The notes: generated by a model from the letters alone, not told the origin. Counted from the first letter of the stretch, positions 22,748 to 31,549 are shown. The stretch is 50,814 nucleotides of DNA from Terriglobia bacterium (GCA_021325175.1 JAJPHS010000089.1:1-50814); one strand, 5' to 3'. Made by a program: numbers and translations.

Positions 22748-23038
22748 GTGAAAAAGCTTTTCGTGGGAAATCTCCCCTATGCGGCAAATGAGACGGACGT
22801 ACAGAACTTTTTTGCCGATAATGGCGTGACGGTGGACTCAGTCACGGTCATGCGCGACCGTTTTACCGGCCAGGCTCGCGGATTCGGGTTTGTGGAAATC
22901 AACGACGATGCCGCGGCCATGCGCGCCGTGGACGCCTGCCACGGCAAGGATCTGATGGGCCGCACGTTAGTGGTGAACGAGGCGCGGCCGATGACGGCGA
23001 GGGAAGGCGGCGGCAGCCGAGGTCCGCGGCGGCAGTAA
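22748..23038 (+). CDS. Single-RRM RNA-binding protein
   Basis: 96 residues. The GTG at 22748 is chosen because AGGAG (22735-22739) is 8 nt upstream; another GTG at 22739 lies inside that site. One RNA-recognition motif: RNP2 KLFVGNLP (residues 3-10), RNP1 RGFGFVEI (44-51), and the NEARP end of the domain. A short Gly/Arg-rich tail (GGGSRGPRRQ) follows. Bacterial proteins of this size bind single-stranded RNA and are often cold- or stress-induced. Stands alone as a transcription unit. Confidence 0.95.
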   Translation: MKKLFVGNLPYAANETDVQNFFADNGVTVDSVTVMRDRFTGQARGFGFVEINDDAAAMRAVDACHGKDLMGRTLVVNEARPMTAREGGGSRGPRRQ

Positions 23039-23117
23039 ATCCCCCGCGGAGTTACCCCGGGATGAATGCGGGCTTGTCCGCGCGCGCACCCGCCAGGTTC
23101 TGCAAATCTGAATCGAG

Positions 23118-23972
23118 CTAATTTGCGCCCGGCTTCTGGCCCGCCAGGAATTCCTTCATCTGGTCGACGGCGTAGTCGACCTTCATATCGAAAATGCGCT
23201 TGCCCAGCTCCGGCGTCGACGGACGCGCATCGCCGGTGATGCCGTTGTTGATGCGCGGCGCGTTCGGATCGCGGCGCTGCCCGCGCACGGGGACCGGATC
23301 GCCGACGGCGGTTTTGATCAGGTCCTTGCGCACCCATTCCCAATCGTGGTTGTCGCGGGTGCTCAGGTACAGCATTTCCGAAGTATCCATGATGCTGGCG
23401 TGACCATAAGACGGGTAGTGATTATCGGCCAGCCACTTCCAATAATCGTTCTGCGCCTTTTCATACATGCGATCGCAGAAATAGACGTGAACACCCTTGG
23501 CCGAATACTTGGCGTCCAGCTCCTTGGCGACTTCGCCCAGTTCCTTCTGGCCGCCGCCGTGATCGCCCATGAGGAAGACATTCTTAAATCCGTTTTTGAT
23601 GAGCTGCTCGGCGACGCGCTCGTTGACGTCCTTGAAAATCGGCCCGGTGAGCCCGATGGTGCCCCAAGGCAGGCTGTCGGGAGCTTCATTGACCGAGTAC
23701 GGAATCACCGGCGCGACCAGCGTGTGGCCGAGCTTGAGCGCAATGGCGCGCGCGGTCTGTTCCCCCATCAGATTATGGCCGCCGACAACGTTCTGCGGGC
23801 CGCGCTGCTCGACGCCGCCGTTGTAGACGATCACATTGATCATGCCTTCATCCTGGATGGCGTGCTTGATCTCGGCCCAGGTCATCATTTGCAATTCGAC
23901 CACCGGTTTTTCGGGGGGCTGGGCGGAGAGAAGAAGAGCGGAACAGGCAAGCAGTATAATCGGTGTTCTCAT
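23118..23972 (-). CDS. Exported creatininase-family amidohydrolase
   Basis: 284 residues with an N-terminal signal peptide (MRTPIILLACSALLLSAQ). Creatininase-fold metal and catalytic residues are visible as GVEQRGP (Glu55), GGHN (His66) and the MGDHGGG loop (Asp137, His138). The family includes creatininase, formamide hydrolases and mycofactocin peptidase MftE, mostly cytoplasmic; a secreted copy is unusual. The substrate cannot be inferred. A promoter sits just upstream on the minus strand. Confidence 0.88.
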   Translation of the reverse strand: MRTPIILLACSALLLSAQPPEKPVVELQMMTWAEIKHAIQDEGMINVIVYNGGVEQRGPQNVVGGHNLMGEQTARAIALKLGHTLVAPVIPYSVNEAPDSLPWGTIGLTGPIFKDVNERVAEQLIKNGFKNVFLMGDHGGGQKELGEVAKELDAKYSAKGVHVYFCDRMYEKAQNDYWKWLADNHYPSYGHASIMDTSEMLYLSTRDNHDWEWVRKDLIKTAVGDPVPVRGQRRDPNAPRINNGITGDARPSTPELGKRIFDMKVDYAVDQMKEFLAGQKPGAN

Positions 23973-23983
23973 ACGTGTGATAC

Positions 23984-24012
23984 ATCATATCAGGCGGCAA
24001 GCGGGATTTCGA
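23984..24012 (-). promoter_or_regulatory. Promoter of the creatininase-family gene (near-leaderless)
   Basis: Minus strand: TCGAAA (24012-24007), 17-nt spacer, TATGAT (23989-23984). The predicted start near 23977 leaves a leader of about 5 nt before ATG 23972. The -10 region overlaps a short inverted repeat TGATA-N5-TATCA. The -35 part falls inside the decayed peptidase remnant. Confidence 0.5.
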
Positions 24013-24040
24013 AGCGGAGCGCGACATCGCCAACAACTCA

Positions 24041-24160
24041 CGCGCTCTGCCGGCGATTCAGCCGAGTCTGACGCCGGATCTGGTTAAGGCGCGATTGATG
24101 AAGACCGCGGGCAAGGCGTTCCCGTTTGCAAGCTGCACCACCGATTCGGGCCAGACCTAA
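24041..24160 (+). pseudogene. Remnant of a subtilisin-like (S8) peptidase C-terminus
   Basis: The frame ending at TAA 24158-24160 reads ..IQPSLTPDLVKARLMKTA followed by GKAFPFASCTTDSG. The PSLTPDxVKARLMKTA-KAFP pattern is the last helix region of S8 peptidase domains common in Acidobacteria. Upstream, the frame is open only to 23981 and shows no catalytic Ser motif (GTSMAAP). It has no start or promoter and its end overlaps the stop of the acylase gene on the other strand. I infer a gene tail left by deletion or rearrangement; family assignment is from memory of the motif. Confidence 0.55.
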
Positions 24161-26577
24161 TATGCGTTCGCGGGCTTCAGCGTAAACACTTTTTCCGCTA
24201 CTGAATCTACCTTCGCGCGCGAATAGAAGATCGGGAAGTACTTGCCGCGCGCCCACAATTCGTACAGGTCGCGATAGTGCGAATCGTCGGGGTCGCCGGA
24301 TTGGCCGGGGTTATTCAATCCCACGGAATTGTCCCAATTTTCGGTATCGGCGACGATTTTGAACGATCCGCCGGAGGTTTGATTATCGCCGCCGCCGGTG
24401 GCCGTGATGGTGTAGCTGTCGCCGCCGCGCGGGAAATGGCCGACGTCGAATTTATCGCGCAGATCCGGACGCACCGCGTCGCTCATCGGACTCAAAATTC
24501 GCGCGTAGTGATACGCCCCGAGCTTCCACTTCTCCATATCCGGGCCGAGCCGGCGTGACAACTCCGCCACCGCTTCTTCCAAACTCCTCACCAGAAGAGC
24601 GTTCCGGCCGGCGATGGGATCGCTTCCAAAGCGTCCGTCCGGCGCCTGCATCCAGCTCACGATGCGCGACATCGGCGGCATCCCGATAAACGCGCGTGCT
24701 TCCTTGGGAACCACCACTTCGCGAACATTCGCCATCAGGCGCCGCTGGAACATCTCGTAAATGCCCGCCGCGACGGAATCGCGGTCGAGCGAAAAATTCC
24801 AGTGGAGCAGCCGCTCCGCCGCTTTTTGCGCCGCTGCGTTTGAAACATCGAGATCGGCGAGCAGCGGAACCAGGCTGCGCGCCGGGATCGACAAATTATT
24901 GTTCTGAAGCTGGACCATATCGGCCACCGAAAATTTGCGGCCGGAGCCCAAAAATTCCGCCACGCTTTGGGCGCGATAGGGATCGGCCCAGGTGTAATGC
25001 AGCGCTTCCTTATACGGCCAATCCGGTGGGATTTGGTATTCGTTTGAGGTGTTATAGAACCCTTTTTGCGGATTCAGGACGTTCGGCAGGGCCTTGATCG
25101 GAAGATAGCCGTCCCACTCATAACGGCCGTCGCCGGGCACCGGAACCAGTCCGCTCCAGTTCGGACGCTGCGGCGCAATGCCGACCGCCTGATAGCCGAT
25201 GTTGCCGTCGCGATCGGCCCACACCATGTTTTCCGCGGGAATGCGGCTATAGGCGCAGGCGTCGCGGAACTCCTGCCAGCTATGCGCCTGATCCATGCGC
25301 AGGCTCGCCAGATAAGGAGCGCCGCCGATTTCCCGCCAGGCGGCGCGCACGGCGTATGCCTTGTGATGCGCCCGGTCCTCGAACACGACGGGACCGTGGC
25401 GCGTGTACTTCAGTTCGACTGCAACCGGCGGTTCGTCCTTTACCGGAATCGTCTCCCTGACGATATCCATTGATTCCCACGCGCCCTGATAGCGATATTG
25501 GTTGGGGTTTTCAGGATTCGTGTCGTAGACGTAGAGGTCCTCGCTATCGGTGCCGAAAATCGTCAGACCCCACGCGCCGAAATCGTTATGTCCGATGGAG
25601 ACGCCGGGAAGCGCGGGCTCGCCGCCGCCGATCACGTTCCAGCCGGGCGCCACCAGATGGACCCAATAGCGCAGCGACGGCGCTTCCTGCACGCGATGCG
25701 GATCGTTCATTAAAAGCGGATAGCCGCTCTCGGTGAGCCGGCCGCTCACTACCCAGTTGTTGCTGCCGATATCTTCGCGGCGCTGGCTGAGGTCGATCGG
25801 GGAGAAGGGCACCTCAAGCCGTGCGGCGTTTTTCGGATTGCGATATTCAGCCGTCAGTTCGTCCGGCGTGAACTTGAGCGGAGTGCGGTAAGCGCGGTAG
25901 AGATCCAAAATTTCTTTGCTGAGGAGCGAGGCGTCGATGGCCGGGTCCATTTCAAGATTCGGATTCGGCGGCTGGAAATAGTCGATATCCTTTACATTTT
26001 CCGCGCCGATGGCGCGCACCGCCAGCGCGATGTTCAGCTCCTGTTCGATATTGCCGAGCAGGCCGTTGAAGCGGGAAATGACGGCGGCGCTGGTCCATTT
26101 GCCCGGCTTGATGCCGAGCATTTTGAAATCGATGGGCAGCAGCGCCGGGTTGCGCTCGGTTTCCGCGATATACGCGTTGATTCCATCCACGAACGCGGCT
26201 ATGATCGCGGCGCCGCGCGGATGATACCAGTTGAGCTCCTGGTTGAGATCGCCGCGAAAGCGAAAAAGCCGGTTGCCGATATCGCGCTTCAGCTCTTTTT
26301 TGCCGAGAATTTCCGCCACCGTTCCGGTCGCCTGGCGCCGCCACATTTCGAGCTGAAACAAACGATCGCGCGCGACGTTGTAGCCTTGAGCGAAGAACAG
26401 ATCGTGCTCGTCCTGGGCGTAGATATGCGAGATGCCCCAGTGATCCTTGACGATTTCGACCGGCTGCCGGAGTCCTGAAAGCGAAAGCGTCTGCGATGGA
26501 GGAGCCGCCCATCCGCGCGGTGAAAGCAGACAAAGAACGGAAATAACGCCCGCCAGAGGCAGAAGAGCGGTTTTCAT
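24157..26577 (-). CDS. Penicillin acylase family N-terminal nucleophile hydrolase
   Basis: 806 residues with a signal peptide (cleavage near GWAAPP, about residue 25). The precursor is cut autocatalytically before Ser272 (EDIGSNNWVVSG), which becomes the N-terminal nucleophile of the beta chain. Upstream alpha-chain motifs EIVKDHWGISHIYA and DRLFQLEMWRR are typical. The enzyme is periplasmic and hydrolyses amide bonds, such as beta-lactam side chains or acyl-homoserine lactones in relatives; the real substrate is unknown. Length is normal for the family. Transcribed towards the creatininase-family gene, with the S8 remnant in between. Confidence 0.95.
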   Translation of the reverse strand: MKTALLPLAGVISVLCLLSPRGWAAPPSQTLSLSGLRQPVEIVKDHWGISHIYAQDEHDLFFAQGYNVARDRLFQLEMWRRQATGTVAEILGKKELKRDIGNRLFRFRGDLNQELNWYHPRGAAIIAAFVDGINAYIAETERNPALLPIDFKMLGIKPGKWTSAAVISRFNGLLGNIEQELNIALAVRAIGAENVKDIDYFQPPNPNLEMDPAIDASLLSKEILDLYRAYRTPLKFTPDELTAEYRNPKNAARLEVPFSPIDLSQRREDIGSNNWVVSGRLTESGYPLLMNDPHRVQEAPSLRYWVHLVAPGWNVIGGGEPALPGVSIGHNDFGAWGLTIFGTDSEDLYVYDTNPENPNQYRYQGAWESMDIVRETIPVKDEPPVAVELKYTRHGPVVFEDRAHHKAYAVRAAWREIGGAPYLASLRMDQAHSWQEFRDACAYSRIPAENMVWADRDGNIGYQAVGIAPQRPNWSGLVPVPGDGRYEWDGYLPIKALPNVLNPQKGFYNTSNEYQIPPDWPYKEALHYTWADPYRAQSVAEFLGSGRKFSVADMVQLQNNNLSIPARSLVPLLADLDVSNAAAQKAAERLLHWNFSLDRDSVAAGIYEMFQRRLMANVREVVVPKEARAFIGMPPMSRIVSWMQAPDGRFGSDPIAGRNALLVRSLEEAVAELSRRLGPDMEKWKLGAYHYARILSPMSDAVRPDLRDKFDVGHFPRGGDSYTITATGGGDNQTSGGSFKIVADTENWDNSVGLNNPGQSGDPDDSHYRDLYELWARGKYFPIFYSRAKVDSVAEKVFTLKPANAY

Positions 26578-26617
26578 AGCTCTTCTTTTTTATCACGCAG
26601 GCGATCGATGATAAAAA

Positions 26618-26848
26618 TCACCAGTCGCGCAGGGACCGGCGAAACTCGCTAGCCTCGCGCCGCGCTTCCGCCCGTGCCTGGCGTGCCTGGCGCATCGCCT
26701 CCATCCTCATTTGGAACGCTTCATGGCGCAGTTGCGCGGCCTGGCGCCTCATCTCGGCGCGGAAGCGGCGAGCCTCCTGGCGGCCATCGCAGGACGCCGC
26801 AAAGACCGGGATCGCCAGCAGCATGCTCAGAATCAACGCAAGCTTCAT
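26618..26848 (-). CDS. Small secreted Arg/Ala-rich coiled-coil protein
   Basis: 76 residues with a signal peptide (MKLALILSMLLAIPVFAAS). It then has an uninterrupted basic helix with heptad-like repeats of RxEAxRQxRQ type (about residues 24-74). A very strong ribosome-binding site AGGAGG (26858-26853) stands 4 nt before the ATG, which is the main reason to call it real. No family recognised; a periplasmic helical protein of the Spy/CpxP size class is possible but the LTxxQ motifs are absent. Confidence 0.65.
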   Translation of the reverse strand: MKLALILSMLLAIPVFAASCDGRQEARRFRAEMRRQAAQLRHEAFQMRMEAMRQARQARAEARREASEFRRSLRDW

Positions 26849-26902
26849 CCACCCTCCTTTCGGAGATAATACGGCGATTCCGCGATTTGGTTTCCTAAAA
26901 AA

Positions 26903-27526
26903 TCACTTCACGGCGAGCCAGGCCAGAAACAGGCCGTCCGGCTCGACGTCTTCCCAATAGGAAATCGGCCGGCTGCGGACTTCCCGGCAATCGCGCGAGA
27001 GCAATTTTTCGAGCTGTTTCCGGGCGAACCATTGCTCCCATTGCGGAGTTTCCAGGCGGCCCCAGGCTTCGCGATTCTTGTCGATGATGGCGATGCGGCC
27101 GCCGGGCTTGACGATGCGGCACAGCTCGGAGACGGCGCGCGGGATATCGATGGCATGCTCGAGCGATTCGGTGGCATAAGCGCCGTCGAAGGACGCGGAG
27201 GCGAAGGGGAGGGAAGTCATGGTCGCCGCGGCGCGGTGAATGCCGGAGGGCACGCAGGCGAGCATGGCTTCCGCCAGATCGACGGCGACCACCGAAGCGT
27301 CCGGATATTTTTCCTTGACGATTCGCGCAAAGCGGCCTTTGCCGCAGCCGATATCGGCCACGCGGCGGCCGTTGGCGTCGCCTAAATGCTCCAGCACGAG
27401 CTTGACATGAAAAATTCGCGGATCGATGGTCGAGGGGTAATGCTCTTCATCGGCGGCGGCGCGATTGAAATATTCGCGAACCTCCGCAGGATCGATTTTG
27501 GAGCGAAAGCGCGAAAGCCACTTCAC
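26903..27526 (-). CDS. Class I SAM-dependent methyltransferase
   Basis: 207 residues; GTG start at 27526 overlapping the phosphofructokinase stop (4 nt), so co-transcribed with it. Rossmann-type methyltransferase: motif I VADIGCGKGRF, acidic loop VVAVDLAEAM, motif post-I/IV SFDGAYATESLEHAIDIPRAV, and KPGGRIAIIDK. Methyltransf_11 type. Substrate unknown; quinone, lipid or small-molecule methylation are all possible. Confidence 0.9.
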   Translation of the reverse strand: MKWLSRFRSKIDPAEVREYFNRAAADEEHYPSTIDPRIFHVKLVLEHLGDANGRRVADIGCGKGRFARIVKEKYPDASVVAVDLAEAMLACVPSGIHRAAATMTSLPFASASFDGAYATESLEHAIDIPRAVSELCRIVKPGGRIAIIDKNREAWGRLETPQWEQWFARKQLEKLLSRDCREVRSRPISYWEDVEPDGLFLAWLAVK

Positions 27527-28683
27527 GCGCGGGTGAGGAAGATCGGCATGCCGGCTTTGTTGGCGTAGCTGGGCCGATACCGCTCGGTATTGTACATTGT
27601 GGCGACATCCACTTTGCGCGGCCCCAGTTTAGGATCGGGAATCGGCACCATCGTGTAGCAGCCCGCCGCCAGCGCCGCCATGGTTCCGCTCTGCCCTTTC
27701 AGCACCGCTTCGAGCGCCATATTGCCGTATGTGGTTGCGATCATTTTATCAACGAAATCGGGTTCGCCGCTGCGCAAGTCGTAGGTCAGGTCGCTGACGA
27801 TGCTTTCTTCGGTGGTGCGCTTGCGGATTTCGGCCGCCAGCGCCTCGCCGACGCTCATCTTTTTTCGATGGCCGAAAGCGTCCGGTTCGCCGTATTCCTG
27901 GATGGTATAACCCTCCCACTTGGCGCCTTCGGAGATCACCAGGAGAACGTAGTTGCTGGGCGTATCCCTCTTTTCCGTGAGCAGCAAATCGATCAATTTG
28001 TCAAGGTTTACTTTAAATTCCGGAATGCAGCAGCGGATGGAGGTGACATAGGCCGTATAAAGCGCCGTAAATCCGGCATCCCGGCCGAAAATACGAAAGA
28101 TTCCGATGCGTTCGTGCGATCCGACGGTTGTTCTTTGGCGTCCGATCGCCGCGGTGGCGCGCGTGATCGCGGTCGAGAATCCGATGCAATATTCGGTATG
28201 CTGGACGTCGTTGTCCATGGTTTTGGGAATGCCGATGACCTTGACCCCCAATTGATCGAGCCGCGCGGCGTAGCTGAGCGTGTCGTCGCCGCCGATGGCG
28301 ATCAGGTAATCAAGCTTCAATCTTTCCAGATTTCGCAGGACTTGAGAGCTGAGGTCCCAGGTGTTGCCGCTCTGCGGGAAAGTGCAGTTAGCGAGAAAAT
28401 CCGGGAGCTTCTTCATTTTCGACGGATTGGTGCGCGTCGAATGCAGCACGGTGCCGCCGAAGCGATCGATGGTGCGGGTGTTTTCGCGATTCAGCGGCCA
28501 GATGTAATGTTCGACGCTTTCCGGATCGTCGAAGTTGAGATGCGTCAGCCCTTCCCAGCCGCGGCGGATGCCGATCACTTCACAGTCGTTTTCCGTTCCG
28601 CGATAAACGACGCTTTTAATGACGGAGTTGAGGCCCGGGACGTCTCCGCCTCCGGTAAGAATGCCGATGCGGCGAGTAGGCAT
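27523..28683 (-). CDS. 6-phosphofructokinase, predicted pyrophosphate-dependent
   Basis: 386 residues. Phosphorylates fructose 6-phosphate in glycolysis. Nucleotide-binding start TGGGDVPGLN, GGDDT at 131-135, catalytic loop PKTMDND at 153-159. In this family ATP users normally have Gly after GGD (GGDG) and PGTIDND. Asp at that place plus Lys in PKT(I/M)DND marks pyrophosphate-dependent enzymes; here both diagnostic residues (Asp134, Lys154) are of the PPi type. The reaction would then be reversible and save ATP. Prediction rests on the two residues and needs enzymology. Overlaps the methyltransferase gene by 4 nt. Confidence 0.9.
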   Translation of the reverse strand: MPTRRIGILTGGGDVPGLNSVIKSVVYRGTENDCEVIGIRRGWEGLTHLNFDDPESVEHYIWPLNRENTRTIDRFGGTVLHSTRTNPSKMKKLPDFLANCTFPQSGNTWDLSSQVLRNLERLKLDYLIAIGGDDTLSYAARLDQLGVKVIGIPKTMDNDVQHTEYCIGFSTAITRATAAIGRQRTTVGSHERIGIFRIFGRDAGFTALYTAYVTSIRCCIPEFKVNLDKLIDLLLTEKRDTPSNYVLLVISEGAKWEGYTIQEYGEPDAFGHRKKMSVGEALAAEIRKRTTEESIVSDLTYDLRSGEPDFVDKMIATTYGNMALEAVLKGQSGTMAALAAGCYTMVPIPDPKLGPRKVDVATMYNTERYRPSYANKAGMPIFLTRA

Positions 28684-28721
28684 GATTTATTTTACCGGAC
28701 TCGCCGCACGGCTCCCGTCTT

Positions 28722-30263
28722 TTAATTGATGGATACCAATGCCGAATTCGACGCGGCGCCGTCGATGGTGATCACCAGCGCATGGTCGCCCGCCGTCAGT
28801 TTCGGTACGACGATATCGGCCTGATACACGCCGATCAGCGTCGGCGTAAGTCCGATATAATCGACCGACGCCGGCATCCCGCCGATGGTCACCTTCACGT
28901 TCGTAGTCGCCAGCGGATATGGCGCGGCGGGCGTGGGGTGGCCGGTCATGATGGAGCTGCCGCCCTGCACTGCTCCTCCACCGGTGAAGTACACGACAAT
29001 CACGCTGCCGGCTTTGGCCGGCGTGGTTCCGGAGTTGAGCGTGTAGTTGGGGAAGTTCTGCGCGACCGCGTGATTGGCGCCGTAAAGGAATATTCCCGGA
29101 TTCGCCGCCGTGGGCACGTTGATCGCGACGGCGTTGCTGTTGGATGATCCGTTTTTGACGACCACGGTTGCAAGGCCGGGTGGAATATCAAGCGGCATCT
29201 GCGCGTTGATCAGCGCCTCCCCCGCCAGCGCGTTGTTGTCGGCATAATATAACGGCGCGAGTTCGCCGTTCACGGTAACCTGCGCGGAGGCGAGCGTCGT
29301 CGGCCAGGTGGGCGTCAGGGCCTGCGCTTTTCCCACCGCCAAACCATATCCGTAGATACTGAACAAGCTGCCCGGCGGTGTTCCTCCGGAGATTCCCGCC
29401 GCGTTTTGAACGGCCAGGCCGGGATAAACGAACGTCGAATGACCGCCGCCGGAGAAGACGACGCCGAATCCGCCGGTGGCCGCGCTGGCGGCACTGGCGC
29501 CGATCAGATCGAAATTCGCCGAATCGGCGGAGGAGGCGATCAGGTTCAACTGGTAGCTGACATTGTTCTGATCGGTCAGCGAGACGGTGGCCGCGCAGCC
29601 TGGCGAGGCGACCGAATAGGTCCCGCTCACGGTGGCCGGGGACGCGTTGCCGTTGGTGGCGACGCTCCACGATCCGCTGGCGCCGCCCGCTCCGTTGAAT
29701 TGCAGGATGCCCGCTACGGTGTTAAGGCCGTTGGCCACGCCTTGCAATACCGAGGTCGAAATGGTTCCAAGATTAAGGCCGTATCCATTGGCACTGAACG
29801 CGTAGGAGCCGGTATAGGAACTGGTGAGGCAACCGGAGGCCGGCATGAGCGAGCCGCTGCCGGTATAACTATAGGTTGCGTCCTGGCCGGTGATGGTGAA
29901 GGCGTCTCCGTTGTTATACGGAATCAGAGTGAAAGACGCCGTTCCGCCGGAAACAAGGGCGAGCGTGCCCAGGCAGTTCGATGGGATGGCGTAGGTCCCG
30001 GACCATTTTTGCGCCGCGCCGGAAAAGTTGTTGGTATCCGCGGTGAGGTTGAACGTCACCGCGCTTACGCCATCAAAGGTCGCCGTGCCGACGGCGAACA
30101 GGATCTGCTGCACCACGCCGGCGGCCGAAACCTGACGCCCGGTTAGGGTCACGGCGCGAACGCCATTCAGCATGGACGCGCTGCAACTCGGCGGAGCGGG
30201 CGGGTTGCCTTGAGCCCACGCGCCGGCGGCAAGAATCGGAAGGAGAATCGCGGTGTATTTCAC
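28722..30263 (-). CDS. Secreted protein with Solibacter-type C-terminal domain (TIGR03437)
   Basis: 513 residues, GTG start, signal peptide MKYTAILLPILAAGAWAQG. Residues about 20-270 are a two-repeat beta domain with CSAS-LNG and Ser/Gly/Thr-rich strands. Residues about 290-513 form the IPT/TIG-like domain typical of Solibacter proteins (PGSLFSIYGYGLA, PLYYADNNALAGEALINAQMP, VYFTGGGAV, KVTIGGMPASVDYIGL, GVYQADIVVP). The function of this domain is unknown; proteins are exported and numerous in Bryobacterales. Co-translated with a shorter paralogue upstream through a GTGA overlap. Confidence 0.88.
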   Translation of the reverse strand: MKYTAILLPILAAGAWAQGNPPAPPSCSASMLNGVRAVTLTGRQVSAAGVVQQILFAVGTATFDGVSAVTFNLTADTNNFSGAAQKWSGTYAIPSNCLGTLALVSGGTASFTLIPYNNGDAFTITGQDATYSYTGSGSLMPASGCLTSSYTGSYAFSANGYGLNLGTISTSVLQGVANGLNTVAGILQFNGAGGASGSWSVATNGNASPATVSGTYSVASPGCAATVSLTDQNNVSYQLNLIASSADSANFDLIGASAASAATGGFGVVFSGGGHSTFVYPGLAVQNAAGISGGTPPGSLFSIYGYGLAVGKAQALTPTWPTTLASAQVTVNGELAPLYYADNNALAGEALINAQMPLDIPPGLATVVVKNGSSNSNAVAINVPTAANPGIFLYGANHAVAQNFPNYTLNSGTTPAKAGSVIVVYFTGGGAVQGGSSIMTGHPTPAAPYPLATTNVKVTIGGMPASVDYIGLTPTLIGVYQADIVVPKLTAGDHALVITIDGAASNSALVSIN

Positions 30264-31057
30264 AACGTCCTCCCGCTGCCGGAGAACATGATCGACGGGC
30301 TGGCGCCGGAAAGAATAAAGTTGGTCCCTTTGGGCGCTGTGATCACCATTTGTAGCGAATACTTGTTGCCCGAAGTATCTGAAAGGGTTGCCGAAGCCGT
30401 GCAGTTCGACGTCACCGTGAAGGCGCCCGTGGTCACCGTGTTCTGGGTTCCACCGGCGATCGAGACGTACCAGTTCCCGGTCGCCGCGTTCGTGCCGTCG
30501 AACGTCAGAATGCCTGAAATCGCGTTTACCGTGCCGATCGCGCCGGAGTTTAAGACAAAGCCGTTGCCATTAAACGCGTAGGTCCCATTCAGCAGGCTCG
30601 CCGAGCAGGTGGCCGGTAGCGAGGTTCCGCTGCCGGTAAAGGAATAAGTCCCGTCGTAGCCGTCGAGGAAATACGTAGCCCCGCTGTCGTAAGCGCCGAG
30701 CGTGAAAGTTGCCGTCTCGTTGCCAGTCAGAGTCACGGTGCCGGTGCAGTTCGCCTGAAGCGTGTACGTGCCGGACCATGTTTGCGCCGTGCCGGTGGCC
30801 GAATTGGTGTTATTGGCCAGCGTGATGGTGATCTTATTCTGGCCATCGAAGCTTGCCGAGCCGATTCCTTGAAGAGCGCCCTTGAATCCGAGCACCGTCG
30901 CGCCACTCGAGCTGGCCTGCGACATTTGGCGGCCGCTCAGAGACAGCGAATAGTTGCCATTCAGAGTCGATGACGAGCATTGCCCTCCGCCGATCTGCGG
31001 CTGCGCGAGGAGCGCGGCAGGCAGCAGTACGGCGGCCCAACCTAAACACAATTTCAC
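30260..31057 (-). CDS. Secreted beta-repeat protein, paralogue of the adjacent gene's N-terminal half
   Basis: 265 residues; GTG 31057 with AAGGAGG (31070-31064) 6 nt upstream. Signal peptide MKLCLGWAAVLLPAALLAQ. The mature part aligns by eye over its full length with the N-terminal half of the downstream protein: CSSSTLNGNYSLSLSGRQ, QTWSGTYTLQANCTGTVTL, YDGTYSFTGSG, LLNGTYAFNGNGFVLNSG. It lacks the TIGR03437 domain. A tandem duplication with loss or gain of the C-terminal domain explains the pair. Function unknown; probably surface or secreted. Confidence 0.8.
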   Translation of the reverse strand: MKLCLGWAAVLLPAALLAQPQIGGGQCSSSTLNGNYSLSLSGRQMSQASSSGATVLGFKGALQGIGSASFDGQNKITITLANNTNSATGTAQTWSGTYTLQANCTGTVTLTGNETATFTLGAYDSGATYFLDGYDGTYSFTGSGTSLPATCSASLLNGTYAFNGNGFVLNSGAIGTVNAISGILTFDGTNAATGNWYVSIAGGTQNTVTTGAFTVTSNCTASATLSDTSGNKYSLQMVITAPKGTNFILSGASPSIMFSGSGRTL

Positions 31058-31111
31058 TCAGAACCTCCTTGAAGAGCTAACCCAAAGGAAGCGTGAGAGT
31101 TTCGGCCCGAG

Positions 31112-31549
31112 TTAGAGGTCTTTACGATTCCACCGCGCCAGGTAGGATTCCTCGGCCTGCGCGTCCATTTCGCGATTCAGATCGGCGTTCCAGGCGATGA
31201 GTTTCCGCTGCTTCAACCGTTCGAGCAGACGGACATCGCGGCGCTTTCCGGCGAGAACTTCCATCTGCGCGGTGATGCGGCGGGCGCAGCCGGCGCGTTG
31301 GCCGTCCAGGCGCGCGTGCTCGGCCGCGGTGAAGCGATGAAAATCGCCGAGGCGAACCAGGTCGGCTCCCGTGGCGCCGCGCGCGGCGATGTTTTTCTTT
31401 GCCTCGTCCTGTTCCCGATCCAGAGCTCTTGCGGCTTCCTCGAAGGCCCGCAGTTCGGCGTAAAGCGCTTCGAGCTTCGATTCCTCGATGCGCGCCTGCG
31501 CCCGCCGCCAATCGAGGACGCGGGCCAGCGGGAATTGAAACTTCTTCAT
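31112..31549 (-). CDS. fliJ: Flagellar export chaperone FliJ
   Basis: 145 residues, nearly all coiled coil. MKKFQFPLARVLDWRR is a typical FliJ N-terminus and ALDREQDEAKKNIAARG continues the heptads. FliJ is the central stalk of the FliI ATPase ring in the flagellar type III export apparatus. The ATG overlaps the fliI stop by 4 nt. Last gene of the flagellar operon in this window; identification rests on coiled-coil pattern and position. Confidence 0.85.
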   Translation of the reverse strand: MKKFQFPLARVLDWRRAQARIEESKLEALYAELRAFEEAARALDREQDEAKKNIAARGATGADLVRLGDFHRFTAAEHARLDGQRAGCARRITAQMEVLAGKRRDVRLLERLKQRKLIAWNADLNREMDAQAEESYLARWNRKDL

